From assembly GCA_012927625.1 (NCBI GenBank), contig JABBOV010000022.1:1-64000 (forward strand): a stretch of 64,000 nucleotides of DNA, given 5' to 3'. This document shows positions 1 to 9,102 of this stretch, piece after piece. How positions within the stretch are numbered: position 1 is the first letter of the stretch; each line of letters begins with the position of its first letter. The position numbers and the translations under genes were made by a program. The stretch comes from Glaciimonas sp. (GTDB lineage: Bacteria > Pseudomonadota > Gammaproteobacteria > Burkholderiales > Burkholderiaceae_D). The notes beneath the pieces are model-generated. The model was not told the origin of the DNA and ran no database searches. It worked only from the letters and a program-made list of their open reading frames with translations.

Positions 1-11
1 CAAACGCAATC

Positions 12-143
12 ATGGACACAATCATTCAATCCGCCATTCGCCCTGCAAAGCGCAGCAATTACCGGCATCACACAGTCGAGTTCAAGCGTGCCGTCGTTCA
101 GCAATCATTTGTCAACAACGAATCTAAACACTTACCTAATTAG
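12..143 (+). pseudogene. Transposase OrfA N-terminal fragment
   Basis: An open frame of 43 codons starts with ATG and ends at TAG. Its middle reads YRHHTVEFKRAVVQQSF, which resembles the start of the small HTH-containing OrfA transposase subunits of IS66- or IS3-type elements. The rest of the HTH domain and any OrfB are missing, so this is a truncated remnant. The stop overlaps the stop of the convergent gene at 140-988. The family assignment is tentative because only a short motif is left. Confidence 0.4.
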
Positions 144-988
144 GATTTTTTGGCTTGTTCCAGTTTGGCGGCAATGGTTTCTATGCTCATGGAATTACCC
201 ACCAATTCAAGATTATTTCTGATGATTTCTGCTGCCTTATATGGCTTCGATAAATCAAGTTCTTGTGCCTTGCAAAGTGCGCCAATGATCTTCAGCAGCG
301 TGTTGCGTTCGCGGGTTGAAAGTGGCTTGTCATCTTGATCTGCGCTTTCCTGTGCTCCATTTATCAACTGTTCGCACTTCTTTAGTGCGTCTCTATGAAC
401 GACAAAAATGTCATTCCTTGGAATCGCTGAACAAAATTTACCTCTATTTTCAATAAAGCTATGGATGTTGACGTCATCAAATAATCTCCCATGCCAAGAC
501 CATTTCTCTATTTTTTTTTGTGCATGATAGAAGTCAAATCGCTCGTTCTCTTCTAATACGTAATAAACAATTTGATAGTAAATTTCAGAGTCGTGTGATT
601 TAACAAATGCCCCCCGCGCTTCAGATTTCAAAACAAGCGGCCCGTCGGTGAGTTTCTGGATTTTGTGCTCACAATCGTAGATTTCTCCACCTATCATAGG
701 CAGATCGTAGATTCCTGAAATCTGATAAATTTTATCTTCAAAGGAAAATATTTCATGACCATTTATTGGGATGAGGAAGCCTGTGGCATCATCATTATGT
801 GGAACGATTTTGCCTTTCCTTGCATAGACCGTATTCACAAAATTTACAGACAGGGTTAGGTGCCCATCTAATACAAGTTGCAGAATATCTACTTGCGTGA
901 CCGGCTCCTTTAGTCGGGTCGTCAGGTGATTAGCTGATTCATCAAGCGTAAGCCAATTTTTAAAGTTGAATAATTTACTCAATGTCAC
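140..988 (-). CDS. Hypothetical protein beside a P4-type integrase
   Basis: A 282-residue soluble protein with a GTG start (ACATTG follows). The N-terminal part (FKNWLTLDESANHLT...) looks like a short helical or HTH-like segment. The C-terminal end (residues about 225-282, RNTLLKIIGALCKAQELDLSKPYKAAEIIR...) is a pattern I recognise from hypothetical proteins encoded next to DUF4102 integrases on islands, but I know no function for it. It lies about 100 bp downstream of the integrase at 1087-2325 in the same direction and probably belongs to the element that continues off the left edge. Confidence 0.7.
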   Translation of the reverse strand: MTLSKLFNFKNWLTLDESANHLTTRLKEPVTQVDILQLVLDGHLTLSVNFVNTVYARKGKIVPHNDDATGFLIPINGHEIFSFEDKIYQISGIYDLPMIGGEIYDCEHKIQKLTDGPLVLKSEARGAFVKSHDSEIYYQIVYYVLEENERFDFYHAQKKIEKWSWHGRLFDDVNIHSFIENRGKFCSAIPRNDIFVVHRDALKKCEQLINGAQESADQDDKPLSTRERNTLLKIIGALCKAQELDLSKPYKAAEIIRNNLELVGNSMSIETIAAKLEQAKKS

Positions 989-1086
989 GCCCCTTATTGC
1001 CCTTTGTTTCGGAAACCATGCCAGCAGAATAAAGGGGCAAATTCTGTTTTCCCGCCGTCGCGGTAGGCATGGTTAACCTGGTGAAA

Positions 1087-2325
1087 CTATGTTGTCTTGC
1101 CGTGGAGTTGGATCACTTCGGCACCGTCCCTCATGCTACCCAGGTAGTCAGCCCATCGCTGCATCATCTTCCTGCGTGCCGGTAGATGTGCTGTTCGGTT
1201 GTAGGCTCGCCCGTTCGGGTCTTTAACGGCGTGCGCCAGTTGGTGCTCGATCAGGTCAACCCGCTCGCCCATCACTTCATCCATGATCGTGCGCGCCATC
1301 GCCCGGAAGCCGTGCGCTGTCATCACTTCCTTGCCGTAACCCATGCCGCGCAATGCCGCGTTGATCGTGTTTTCGCTCATGCAGCGTGCGCCGGTGCGGA
1401 TGCTTGGGAAAACGAATTTATCGCCCCCGGTCATGGCGTGAACGCTGCGCAGGATTTCCACGGCTTGTACGGATAGCGGAACAAGGTGGTCGATCTTCAT
1501 TTTCATTTTGCTGCCGGGTATGCGCCACTCTGCCGCGTCCAGGTCGATTTCTGCCCACTCAGCAGAACGCAATTCACCGGGGCGCACAAATACCAGCGGG
1601 GATAATTTCAGCGCTGCTACTGCGTAGGGGTGTCCAGCGTATGCATGAATTGAACGCATCAACTCCCCGGCCTGTTTCGGTTCTGTGATTGCGGCGTAGT
1701 TCGTTTGAGGTGCAACCGACAATGCTCCTTTTAAATCCATCGTCACGTCACGCTCTGCAAGTCCGGTCGCCACGGCGTAGCGCAGAATTTGCCCGCATAG
1801 CCGCTTTACACTGTGCGCGGAATCAACTGCTCCACGCGCTTCTATTTTTTGCACGGTCGCCAGCACGTCAAGCGGCTTGATTGTGGAGACGGGCATATTT
1901 CCGATGAATGGGAACACGTCTTTTTTTAGCCAGCTAGTTACCTTGTCTTGCGTTGTCGCAGCACGAATAGCCGCAGTCTTTCCCAGCCACGCCCACGCCA
2001 CACGCTCAAAGGTATTCGCCCCTGCAATGGCCTTGGCCTGTTTGTCGTTGCGTTTGAGTTGTCCGGGGTCGGTGCCCGTCGCTTTCAGTTCTCGCGCCGC
2101 GTCCCGCTGCTTTCGCGCCTGCACGAGAGACACGTCAGGGTAGACGCCGAATGATAGGCGGCTTTCCTTGCCGGTCGCCTGCTTGTATTTCATGCGCCAC
2201 AGCTTCGAGCCGGTCGGCATGATCTCCAGGTATAGCCCGCCGCCGTCCGCTAGCTTATAGGGCTTGTCCTTGGGCTTGGCATTTTTAATCCGTATGTCGG
2301 AGAGGGGGAGGGCGGTTCTGGCCAT
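1087..2325 (-). CDS. P4-type tyrosine integrase (left element)
   Basis: A 412-residue site-specific tyrosine recombinase. The N-terminus (residues about 1-90, SDIRIKNAKPKDKPYKLADGGGLYLE) is the DUF4102 arm-binding domain of P4-like integrases. A SAM-like core-binding domain follows. The catalytic domain holds the first Arg (FVRPGELRSAEW), HGFR as the HxxR motif, and AYNR with the nucleophilic Tyr. The start at 2325 lies about 165 bp from the tRNA-Leu-derived att copy at 2489-2551, the usual arrangement for an integrase that uses that site. It faces away from the island integrase at 2720, which suggests a second element in tandem to the left. Confidence 0.93.
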   Translation of the reverse strand: MARTALPLSDIRIKNAKPKDKPYKLADGGGLYLEIMPTGSKLWRMKYKQATGKESRLSFGVYPDVSLVQARKQRDAARELKATGTDPGQLKRNDKQAKAIAGANTFERVAWAWLGKTAAIRAATTQDKVTSWLKKDVFPFIGNMPVSTIKPLDVLATVQKIEARGAVDSAHSVKRLCGQILRYAVATGLAERDVTMDLKGALSVAPQTNYAAITEPKQAGELMRSIHAYAGHPYAVAALKLSPLVFVRPGELRSAEWAEIDLDAAEWRIPGSKMKMKIDHLVPLSVQAVEILRSVHAMTGGDKFVFPSIRTGARCMSENTINAALRGMGYGKEVMTAHGFRAMARTIMDEVMGERVDLIEHQLAHAVKDPNGRAYNRTAHLPARRKMMQRWADYLGSMRDGAEVIQLHGKTT

Positions 2326-2422
2326 TTTTTAGGGGCAAGCATTTTCGTGACGGTGAATGCCCCTTAGACTGCCCCTAAAAATGGTGGGTGTCAATTGGCA
2401 AGCTTTGGCGCTACAGGCGTAA

Positions 2423-2458
2423 AAAAGCCCCTAAGCGTTTGATTTCTTAGGGGCTTTT
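2423..2458 (-). terminator. Rho-independent terminator beside the left att copy
   Basis: Perfect inverted repeat: AAAAGCCCCTAAG at 2423-2435 pairs with CTTAGGGGCTTTT at 2446-2458 across a 10-nt loop. Read on the minus strand, the stem ends in a run of T, so it terminates transcripts coming from the att/tRNA side. A functionally similar hairpin sits at the same place next to the intact tRNA-Leu (41534-41556). Confidence 0.75.
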
Positions 2459-2488
2459 AGGCAAACTTGGCTAACGTTTGCGGTGTTC

Positions 2489-2551
2489 TTGGTGCCGGGA
2501 GCCGGAATCGAACCGGCACGGTGTCTCCACCGCGGGATTTTGAGTCCCGTG
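2489..2551 (-). repeat. att copy: 3' part of tRNA-Leu (left island end)
   Basis: 63 bp identical to 41572-41634, running from the CCA end of tRNA-Leu to the anticodon stem. The match stops at 2551, where the genuine tRNA continues with its D-arm and 5' half. This is the displaced att site created by integration at the tRNA 3' end. It is shared by, or lies between, two integrases transcribed away from it. Confidence 0.93.
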
Positions 2552-2673
2552 AAAATGTCATTTATTCCCGTTGATTAACGATGATGAAAAACAGTTATTC
2601 GTTAAAAATCAATGTATTACATATATTATGCTGCTTATTTGTGTTGACTAATATTGCTTGATATACTCAATAC

Positions 2674-2695
2674 CGGGTTACACAGCGGTTACATG
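2674..2695 (+). repeat. 22-bp arm-type repeat, left island end
   Basis: A 22-bp sequence beginning CGGGTTACAC and ending GGTTACATG, identical to 41485-41506. It contains the direct pentamer GTTAC twice, 11 bp apart. It sits 122 bp inside the left att core, while the right copy sits 65 bp inside the right core. In the circular form the two copies would flank the core in the same orientation, as integrase arm-binding or excisionase sites do. The role is inferred. Confidence 0.6.
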
Positions 2696-2719
2696 AACTA
2701 CATTGGAAGTATTCAGACA

Positions 2720-4066
2720 ATGGCGAAGATAAATTTTACGGCTGGTCGAGTTAGCGACCATCGGTGTGAGCTTGGCAAAAGTCAGTCCTTTTTATGGGAT
2801 AGCACTGCGCCAGGATTGGGAGTTCGAGCTACTGCCAAATACGCCGAGTGCAAAAAGACGGACCGGGATAATGGCAATGCGTACATATTCCAAGCAAAGT
2901 TAAAAGGGCAAGCCATTCGCATCACAGTCGGCTTAACTGCTAATTGGACCATTCAAGAAGCGCAAGCCGAAGCACGGCGCCTGAAAGTCATCATCGACAA
3001 CGGCGAAGACCCGCGTCAAGTCAAGGCCGACGCTCTGGCCGTAAAGCAGGATGCCCGCAATGCTAAGCAAGCCGAACAAGTAGCGAAGCAAGCAAAGCAA
3101 CTAAGCGAGTCGGTAACGCTAAGCATTGCTTGGAAGGAATATGTGGAGGAGCGGACGCCTTTATGGTCGAAGCATCACATAACTGACCATGCCCGAATGA
3201 TGCATGTCGGTGGGAAGCCATGCATAGGAAAACTAAAGCTGACCGGCCCGGGGCCGCTAGCGCCGTTGGCCGAGCTTAGGCTCATTGATTTGACCAATGC
3301 ACGCGTGGAGGCGTGGGCGAGAGTGGAAGCAGTAACAAGGCCGACGCGTGCACGCCTTGCTATGCGATTGCTGAAAGCCTGCCTGAACTGGTGCGCTGCG
3401 CACCCTGACTATGCCGCAGTCACCATAACCAACGCAGCCAAGAGTAAGAAAGCTCGTGAGAGCCTTGGCAAGCCAAGCAAGAAAGTTGACGCTCTTGAAC
3501 GTGAGCAGTTAAAGGCATGGTTCGACGCAGTTCGCCAAATCGGGAACCCGGTTGTGAGTTCATACCTGCAATGCCTGCTATTGACCGGGGCGCGTCGTGA
3601 AGAAATAGCGGCGCTAAAGTGGGACGATGTAGATTTTCGGTGGAAAAAGATGAAGTTGAACGACAAGATAGAAGATTTTCGCATGGTGCCATTGACACCT
3701 TATGTTTCGCATCTGCTGGCCTCACTACCGCGCCGGAATGAATGGGTATTTTCTAGTCTTGGCGCATCATCGGGTCACATAGCATCGCCGCGACTTGCCC
3801 ATAACGAAGCAGTGGCCATCGCTGGCCTGCCGCACCTTACCTTGCAGGGCTTACGCCGGTCCTTTGCGACTTTGTGCGAGTGGATTGAAACACCCGGCGG
3901 TATCTCTGCCCAAATTCAAGGCCATGCTCCGCAAGGCGTTCGTGAGCAGAATTATATTCGTCGTCCGCTCGACTTGCTGCGTTTGTGGCATTGCAGGATT
4001 GAAGGGTGGATGTTGGGGCAGGCTGGAGTCGAATTTTTGCCTGCAAACGAAGTGCAGGAATTATGA
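2720..4066 (+). CDS. Island tyrosine integrase
   Basis: A 448-residue integrase. The start chosen is ATG at 2720 (MAKINFTAGRV...), the usual beginning of this DUF4102-type subfamily; upstream in-frame ATGs at 2654 and 2693 fall in or before the arm repeat. The catalytic domain shows GARREEIAALKW (first catalytic Arg), LRRSF (second Arg) and REQNYIRRPLDLL with the presumed nucleophilic Tyr. The position three residues before the second Arg, normally His in the HxxR motif, is Gln (LQGLRRSF). It is the first gene of the island, next to the left att copy rather than the intact tRNA. Confidence 0.92.
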   Translation: MAKINFTAGRVSDHRCELGKSQSFLWDSTAPGLGVRATAKYAECKKTDRDNGNAYIFQAKLKGQAIRITVGLTANWTIQEAQAEARRLKVIIDNGEDPRQVKADALAVKQDARNAKQAEQVAKQAKQLSESVTLSIAWKEYVEERTPLWSKHHITDHARMMHVGGKPCIGKLKLTGPGPLAPLAELRLIDLTNARVEAWARVEAVTRPTRARLAMRLLKACLNWCAAHPDYAAVTITNAAKSKKARESLGKPSKKVDALEREQLKAWFDAVRQIGNPVVSSYLQCLLLTGARREEIAALKWDDVDFRWKKMKLNDKIEDFRMVPLTPYVSHLLASLPRRNEWVFSSLGASSGHIASPRLAHNEAVAIAGLPHLTLQGLRRSFATLCEWIETPGGISAQIQGHAPQGVREQNYIRRPLDLLRLWHCRIEGWMLGQAGVEFLPANEVQEL

Positions 4067-4128
4067 GTTGTAGCGGGAAGCGTTTAATTTGCAAATATCT
4101 TGTTAAAATCTTTTTTAATTTATATTGA

Positions 4129-5421
4129 TTGAATGAGACAACATTGATTAACGCCGCAGCAGAAACCACGAATTGGTATGAGCCAATACCAGAAGTCAAG
4201 TGTCCTCCCATTGGATATTCTGAATACATAAATGCCGTAATGCGGCCACCCATGAGAAAACTCGATTCTAATACATGGGCACAAATTCATAGAGGCGAAA
4301 TAACATTTGAAGAAGCGAATTGGCAGGTGGATGAGGAAGAAAGACAGCACAAAGTAATCGCAGAAGAACGACAAGCAAAAATAACTGCAGCTGTACAAAA
4401 AATGCCCGACCAAGCTCACATCCAACTGATGGATGCTGGCTCTTTAAGTAAGTCGTCGTGCTATAGATTAGCAGAGGCTGCCGAACTTGTAGAAATGAAG
4501 GAGTCGGATTTATTGCGTCATGCAATAAAAGGTGCCTTGATTCTGGCTGTCTCTATCCCCGATAACGTCAAAGTCACTGCTTCAATATGCGCCGTAAATG
4601 AAATACAAGATGAAAATACTGTAGATCAAGCGTTCATCACATCCATATACCCATGGCGCGAGGAAATATTTGGGGGAAATACTGATCTTTCTGTGCCGAA
4701 TATGTTGATTTTGAGCCGATTAAATTGCCAAAAAATTTATTTGAATAAGGAGATAGAGGAAAGTAGTTTCAGGTCAGGGTATCAGATATCGGATAGTGGC
4801 GACGTTTTTTACGCCAATCCGCGTGCGTCAAATGCGTATATCAGAACGGTTGCAACTTCTGATTCTTCTTTCCCTCAAAGGTTTTTTGTAGAGCAGACAG
4901 CCATATGGAAAATAGGGGGGCTGAACGGTCAAACAGGATTGGAATATGGGAAAGAAAAAATCAAGATAAACTTTGATAATCTATTCGTGATGGATTTTAA
5001 TTTAAAAGTATTCAGTGATAATTTTTTTAAAGAAAAATCTATCATGACATGTAATGTTACATCATCAGAAGAGTGTCCGAACTCGTCTGATATGGGTAAA
5101 GTAATGCAGCTAACATCAAATCGAATAGCATTAAGTTCCCCCCAGATTAGCGACGCTTTTGGCGGATGCCTATGGGATACTAAACAATGGAAGCGTAGTC
5201 TTGGTGATCCGCCAAAATGGTTAGTCAATCTAAGAGTAAAAAAAGGTGAGCAAAAGCCGGGTGGAGCGGCAATGTGGGATCCCCTCGCAATTGCGATGCA
5301 TCTACTTGAAGAAAAAGGAATCCCATTGCTTTATTTAAACAAAGCCTTCAAATCGCCAGATTTGGAAGATCTGTTTGACGAATGGCAAGACATAATTCCC
5401 GAAGAACGAAAACCAAATTGA
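4129..5421 (+). CDS. Unrecognised island protein, 430 aa
   Basis: I do not recognise a family. The frame opens with a TTG codon at 4129; an ATG at 4132 is out of frame and stops at once, and the next in-frame ATG is about residue 38. An acidic, Glu-rich helical stretch (residues about 55-90) is followed by a segment with SLSKSSCYRLAEAAELVEMKESDLLRHA (residues about 105-132) that could be an HTH. The C-terminal end (DPLAIAMHLLEEKGIPLLYLNKAFKSPDLEDLF) resembles short C-terminal modules seen in small island regulators. AT-rich codon use sets it apart from the core. It lies 60 bp after the integrase. Confidence 0.6.
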   Translation: MNETTLINAAAETTNWYEPIPEVKCPPIGYSEYINAVMRPPMRKLDSNTWAQIHRGEITFEEANWQVDEEERQHKVIAEERQAKITAAVQKMPDQAHIQLMDAGSLSKSSCYRLAEAAELVEMKESDLLRHAIKGALILAVSIPDNVKVTASICAVNEIQDENTVDQAFITSIYPWREEIFGGNTDLSVPNMLILSRLNCQKIYLNKEIEESSFRSGYQISDSGDVFYANPRASNAYIRTVATSDSSFPQRFFVEQTAIWKIGGLNGQTGLEYGKEKIKINFDNLFVMDFNLKVFSDNFFKEKSIMTCNVTSSEECPNSSDMGKVMQLTSNRIALSSPQISDAFGGCLWDTKQWKRSLGDPPKWLVNLRVKKGEQKPGGAAMWDPLAIAMHLLEEKGIPLLYLNKAFKSPDLEDLFDEWQDIIPEERKPN

Positions 5422-6037
5422 TCGCCATCATTCTGTTGATCCCGCTTCCACCTACGTGCCAATTCTGTTTGCAACGTGTTTTTCTACGAGAATTGTAAAA
5501 ATATCATTATTAGTGAACTTGCTTACGGCAAGTTCGTACATCATTCTCATAAGATGAGTCGCCGTGAATTTCTAATCTTGAACGCCGATTATATATAGAT
5601 AGTTGTCGCAACAGGTGCCCCCTTCGTAACCGCCTATTAGGTATGCCCAGTCCAAGCGCATGTTGTGGCTCTCAGATCATCCCCCCATACGCGGTATTTT
5701 GTTGTAGGTGTGAAGTACCCCTATATTGGTAATGCGATTTTATGAGATTGAATCCAAAATAGTCGCCTAGTACCGACTTTCACACGTTGCGAGCAAAGTA
5801 AATCAACTTGGGATTGCGCCCAGCTTACGGCGCGATCTTACGGTTCCATTACAACCGAGTCCGTGAACCCGCATAAAAACAAGGGCTTAGATACGGTGAC
5901 TTGCGCCGTATCCGTACCCGTATTTCAGAATCGGTTTCAGCGATTAACGTTGAAGGACGAGAGAAGAAGTTGATCCACATATCTTTAATCCTTTTTCACC
6001 CATCGCTATTTCTTAACCAATCTGGAATTTGACTACA
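5422..6037. other. Gene-free stretch with a small hairpin
   Basis: About 600 bp without a convincing gene. The clearest structure is GAACTTGC (5515-5522), TTACG, GCAAGTTC (5528-5535), a perfect 8-bp stem with a 5-nt loop and no T-tract, so it is not an ordinary terminator. It could be a protein-binding palindrome in the control region of the downstream HTH/DUF3987 pair. No function is shown by the sequence. Confidence 0.4.
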
Positions 6038-6247
6038 ATGATCAATCAATTTTTACCGATGGCAGCCCATCGCAGCCTCACAACCGAAGAGCTCGCAGCC
6101 GTACTTGCGATGCGCCCCCAGTCCTTACGCAAGCGTTTCTCGCAGACAGGCGAATATTTCGGTATCCGCCCCGTCAAAATGCCAAACGGCCGTCTCTTCT
6201 GGCCATGTGACACTGTCGAACAGTTGTCGAAGGGCGGTGCAAAATGA
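6038..6247 (+). CDS. AlpA-like HTH DNA-binding protein
   Basis: A 69-residue basic protein, start taken as ATG at 6038 (MINQFLPM...). Residues about 15-45 (LTTEELAAVLAMRPQSLRKRFSQTG) form a MerR/AlpA-style helix-turn-helix, followed by a beta-wing-like PNGRLFWP. Proteins of this size and pattern serve as excisionase or activator factors in P4-like elements. Its stop overlaps the start of the DUF3987 gene by ATGA, so the two are translationally coupled and may control island replication or excision. Confidence 0.7.
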   Translation: MINQFLPMAAHRSLTTEELAAVLAMRPQSLRKRFSQTGEYFGIRPVKMPNGRLFWPCDTVEQLSKGGAK

Positions 6248-7668
6248 ACGCACAATATCCTCCGATCGATGCACTTCCCTCGATTATTCGCAACACAGTG
6301 TTGGCAGTTCAAGCAGAGACCAAGGCTCCCGTTGCTTTGGTGTTAAGCGTGGTTTTGGGCGTCGTATCGCTAACTTGCCAAAATTCAATTAATGTCCGTC
6401 GACCGAATATGCCAGCGTCGTCCTGCTCCTTGAATGTGCTGATTATAGCCTTGTCGGGTGAGCGTAAGTCCGCGGTGACAAACTTGGTTCTTCAAGCCGT
6501 TCGTGAATTTATGGAGCGCGAAGCCCAAAAGTCAAAATTGAAGTTATTCGACTATGAAGCCAAGTTTGCCGCTTGGAAAATTGGTCATGCAGTTATATTG
6601 GCTTCGATTGAAAAGCATGAAAAAAAATATGAATCTAACGAGCAGCTTACCTTGCGTTTGAGTGACCATTTGGCTAAGGAGCCACAGAAACCATTAATAT
6701 TAAAATTAATTTACAACGATGCGACGCCGGAAGCTTTATTGCATGGCTTGTCCGAATGGCCATCTGCTGGTCTTATTTCTGATGAGGCTAGTGGTGTTTT
6801 AAATGGTCGCGTAGTTAATGACATGGGGTTACTCAATAAATTATGGGATGGTACTACGCAGTCTATTGAACGTCGTGGCGCAGGCATCACTGTCATTAAA
6901 GAACCACGCCTAACAACCATGCTGGCGATTCAAGATAGTTTAATGATGCAGTTTTTGGATAGTCGTGGGGACCAGGCTCGTGGTAGCGGCTTATTGGCTC
7001 GAAATCTTATTACACGTCCTGATTCAACGCAGGGCACGCGATTTATTGGATACCAGCCTCAACCACCGCAGAATTTTGTGAAATTCCATGCGCGTGTTAC
7101 AGAAATTTTAAATAAGAATGCGCGTGATATGGAGGGAGATAATTTTATCCGAGATACTCTGGGATTTATGCCTGATGCGGAATATCATTGGGTGCAAAAT
7201 TATAATACTATTGAATTAGCTATGGCACCAGGAGGTTATTTTACCGATATTAAAGAATATGCCGCAAAAATTGCAGAGAACATTGCGCGGATGGCAGCGT
7301 TATTCCATTATTTTGAAGGTGGAAAGGGGGATATTTCATTTGAGATGGTTGACAGCGCTGCGTCTATATGCAATTGGTATGCTAATGAATACAAGCGCTT
7401 GTTTGGTCCTGTGCCTGAAATTCCACAGGTGCAAAAGGACGCTGATTTACTTGTGCCTTGGTTGGGTCAATGTGCTATTCAAAATAGGACTTGGCAGATT
7501 AAACGCCGGAATATTCTGCAATATTGCCCGAACATTTTACGTAAGAAAGATCGCCTCGATGCGGTATTGCATTTTCTTGCTATGAATAATTATGTCCAGC
7601 TTATTTTCATAGGAAAATCACGTTATGTTGAACTGAATCCGCAGTTTTTTCCATTGTCAATGATGTAA
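6244..7668 (+). CDS. DUF3987-type primase/helicase-like protein
   Basis: A 474-residue protein of the YfjI/DUF3987 family found on islands and prophages. The N-terminal part (residues about 8-60) carries the usual PVALVLSVVLGVVSLTCQ segment and INVRRPN. A P-loop-like ALSGERKSA lies at residues 69-77 and SDEASGVLNGR at about 180-190. The central part reads LNKLWDGTTQSIERRG. Family members are ATPase-like and often linked to element replication, but their exact activity is not established. The stop is immediately followed by a large hairpin at 7723-7774. Confidence 0.85.
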   Translation: MNAQYPPIDALPSIIRNTVLAVQAETKAPVALVLSVVLGVVSLTCQNSINVRRPNMPASSCSLNVLIIALSGERKSAVTNLVLQAVREFMEREAQKSKLKLFDYEAKFAAWKIGHAVILASIEKHEKKYESNEQLTLRLSDHLAKEPQKPLILKLIYNDATPEALLHGLSEWPSAGLISDEASGVLNGRVVNDMGLLNKLWDGTTQSIERRGAGITVIKEPRLTTMLAIQDSLMMQFLDSRGDQARGSGLLARNLITRPDSTQGTRFIGYQPQPPQNFVKFHARVTEILNKNARDMEGDNFIRDTLGFMPDAEYHWVQNYNTIELAMAPGGYFTDIKEYAAKIAENIARMAALFHYFEGGKGDISFEMVDSAASICNWYANEYKRLFGPVPEIPQVQKDADLLVPWLGQCAIQNRTWQIKRRNILQYCPNILRKKDRLDAVLHFLAMNNYVQLIFIGKSRYVELNPQFFPLSMM

Positions 7669-9102
7669 TGTTTTTTGTTAGGAATAACTGGCCGCTACCC
7701 CATGTTTCAGGCGGCTGGCTTACTGCTAATCCCGCTATTGCTGCTATTGTTAGCAGAAATAGCGGAAATAGCAGTCTTCAATCGCTTCTGGTCACACTTA
7801 TCTCTGACCTGGTAAGCACGGTTGATGTCTACATTAAAGACTGCGGCTTACCTTCTTTTTTTATATTCAACTTTGTCTTCCGCTTACATTTTTTTAATGC
7901 CTAAATGCCCGAGATGTTTCTCGGATTTATGCTCGATACTTCTGGCTTTATTACTCCGATGATTTACTTTCGCTTCGTGCCCATACTGTTCCAGCGATGA
8001 ATTTTAAGCTGATTTCCATACTCACGAATCGTAATCAGTTCAGTTTGTAATTTCCCTCAGTTCCTTCCCCGCTATTTTTTTTGTAACCACCTATTTCCGG
8101 ATTAGCCAAGTTGTATTTTTTTAAGTGCTGCTCGGAGGTCCTTTCCATATCAACAGGTTATCGGTGTGAAAACATGATGCGTGTACGCATATACATGCTC
8201 CACTATCAGGCAAGTCTCTGCCATGCTGCAGCGAACCGCTCTTTGTGTTCGTCAGAGATGTTCCTGATGCGCGTCGAACCCAAGTGACGTTCTGACGTTC
8301 GATTGCTATCATAATTTCCCAGAGTAATCGCTCTGTCTATTTTGATTGCATTCAATCGTTTTTTTAACGGTATTGCATTGATATTAGAGAGAATTAATTT
8401 CGGTATTGGTAGTATGCTTTGCATCTAAAGATATCTATAGTGAATATAAATATAACCTCCAGTATATCAATAAGAAATCTATAAATTATTTATAAATATA
8501 TATTTAATGGATTGCTTAACATATAAACTAACCTGCCTTAATTAATTAATTAATTGCATTATCCTACATTAAAGGCATAAGCCATCGTATTATGTTTTAT
8601 GCATATATGAATTATCTAGTACGTATTATGTAATATGTAATATGAATTATGCATATGTGTCTTATCTAAAGAGAATCACGCAATGATTATGTATAACTGA
8701 TTAATTGACAGGCAGAACAGATTATTTATCTAAGGTGGATTTTATTTATAGTAAAGTAAAGAATAAGTTAGACTGACATAGTTTCGCTTAAAAGAAGCTA
8801 ATATCTGATGACGCTATCTTCTAGCTCGTTGATCGTTTTATTTATAAGCTGTACTTGCATTGTAAAGTGCAGAACAATCTCGCACGTGATTCCAGCCAAG
8901 TATCTTGCTCTCTGCCTGGGATCTACACCCACACATTTACATTTACGATTACTAAATCGAATCCGATCTAATTAGCGATTCGAACGCGATGTGCCGTGTA
9001 ACATCGAAGTTATGGTACTCACTGGCACAGTGTTCGCGATTTCACACGGTAAAAAAATACTCCACAGCTTGATGTTATGAACCTTAACCATGGAGTACTA
9101 CA
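7669..9102. other. Gene-free, AT-rich stretch; possible origin region
   Basis: About 1.4 kb between the DUF3987 gene and the HUH protein. It starts with the strong hairpin at 7723-7774. From about 8430 to 8780 it is very AT-rich, with four tandem TTAA units (8539-8556 region) and repeated TATGTAATATGTAATATG / TATGCATATG motifs near 8590-8660. A 72-codon minus-strand frame (8206-8424, MQSILPIPK...) exists but has no recognisable domain. Given the flanking replication-type genes, an origin or H-NS-bound control region is plausible but unproven. Confidence 0.45.
7723..7774. repeat. Large stem-loop, 24-bp arms
   Basis: Arm 7723-7746 pairs with arm 7751-7774 at 21 of 24 positions around a 4-nt TTGT loop. 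The arms are themselves built from repeated CTGCTA and CCGCTATT blocks. There is no following T-tract. It lies 55 bp after the DUF3987 stop. A weak 78-codon frame (7668-7904) runs across it but looks spurious. A nicking/cruciform site for a rolling-circle-type initiator or a transcript-end structure are both possible. Confidence 0.7.

Noticed and set aside
7668-7904. 78-codon frame overlapping the DUF3987 stop
   Set aside because: It runs through the 7723-7774 hairpin, has a hydrophobic low-complexity end and no ribosome site.
8121-8424. Two overlapping minus-strand frames in the AT-rich stretch
   Set aside because: Short, no domain, no clear start region; kept only as a remark in the gap entry.
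8430-8780. Possible CRISPR or iteron array in the AT-rich repeats
   Set aside because: Repeats are short, irregular and overlapping, without constant spacers; no cas genes nearby.
7723-9102. Possible retron ncRNA next to the hairpin
   Set aside because: No reverse transcriptase is encoded in the window.
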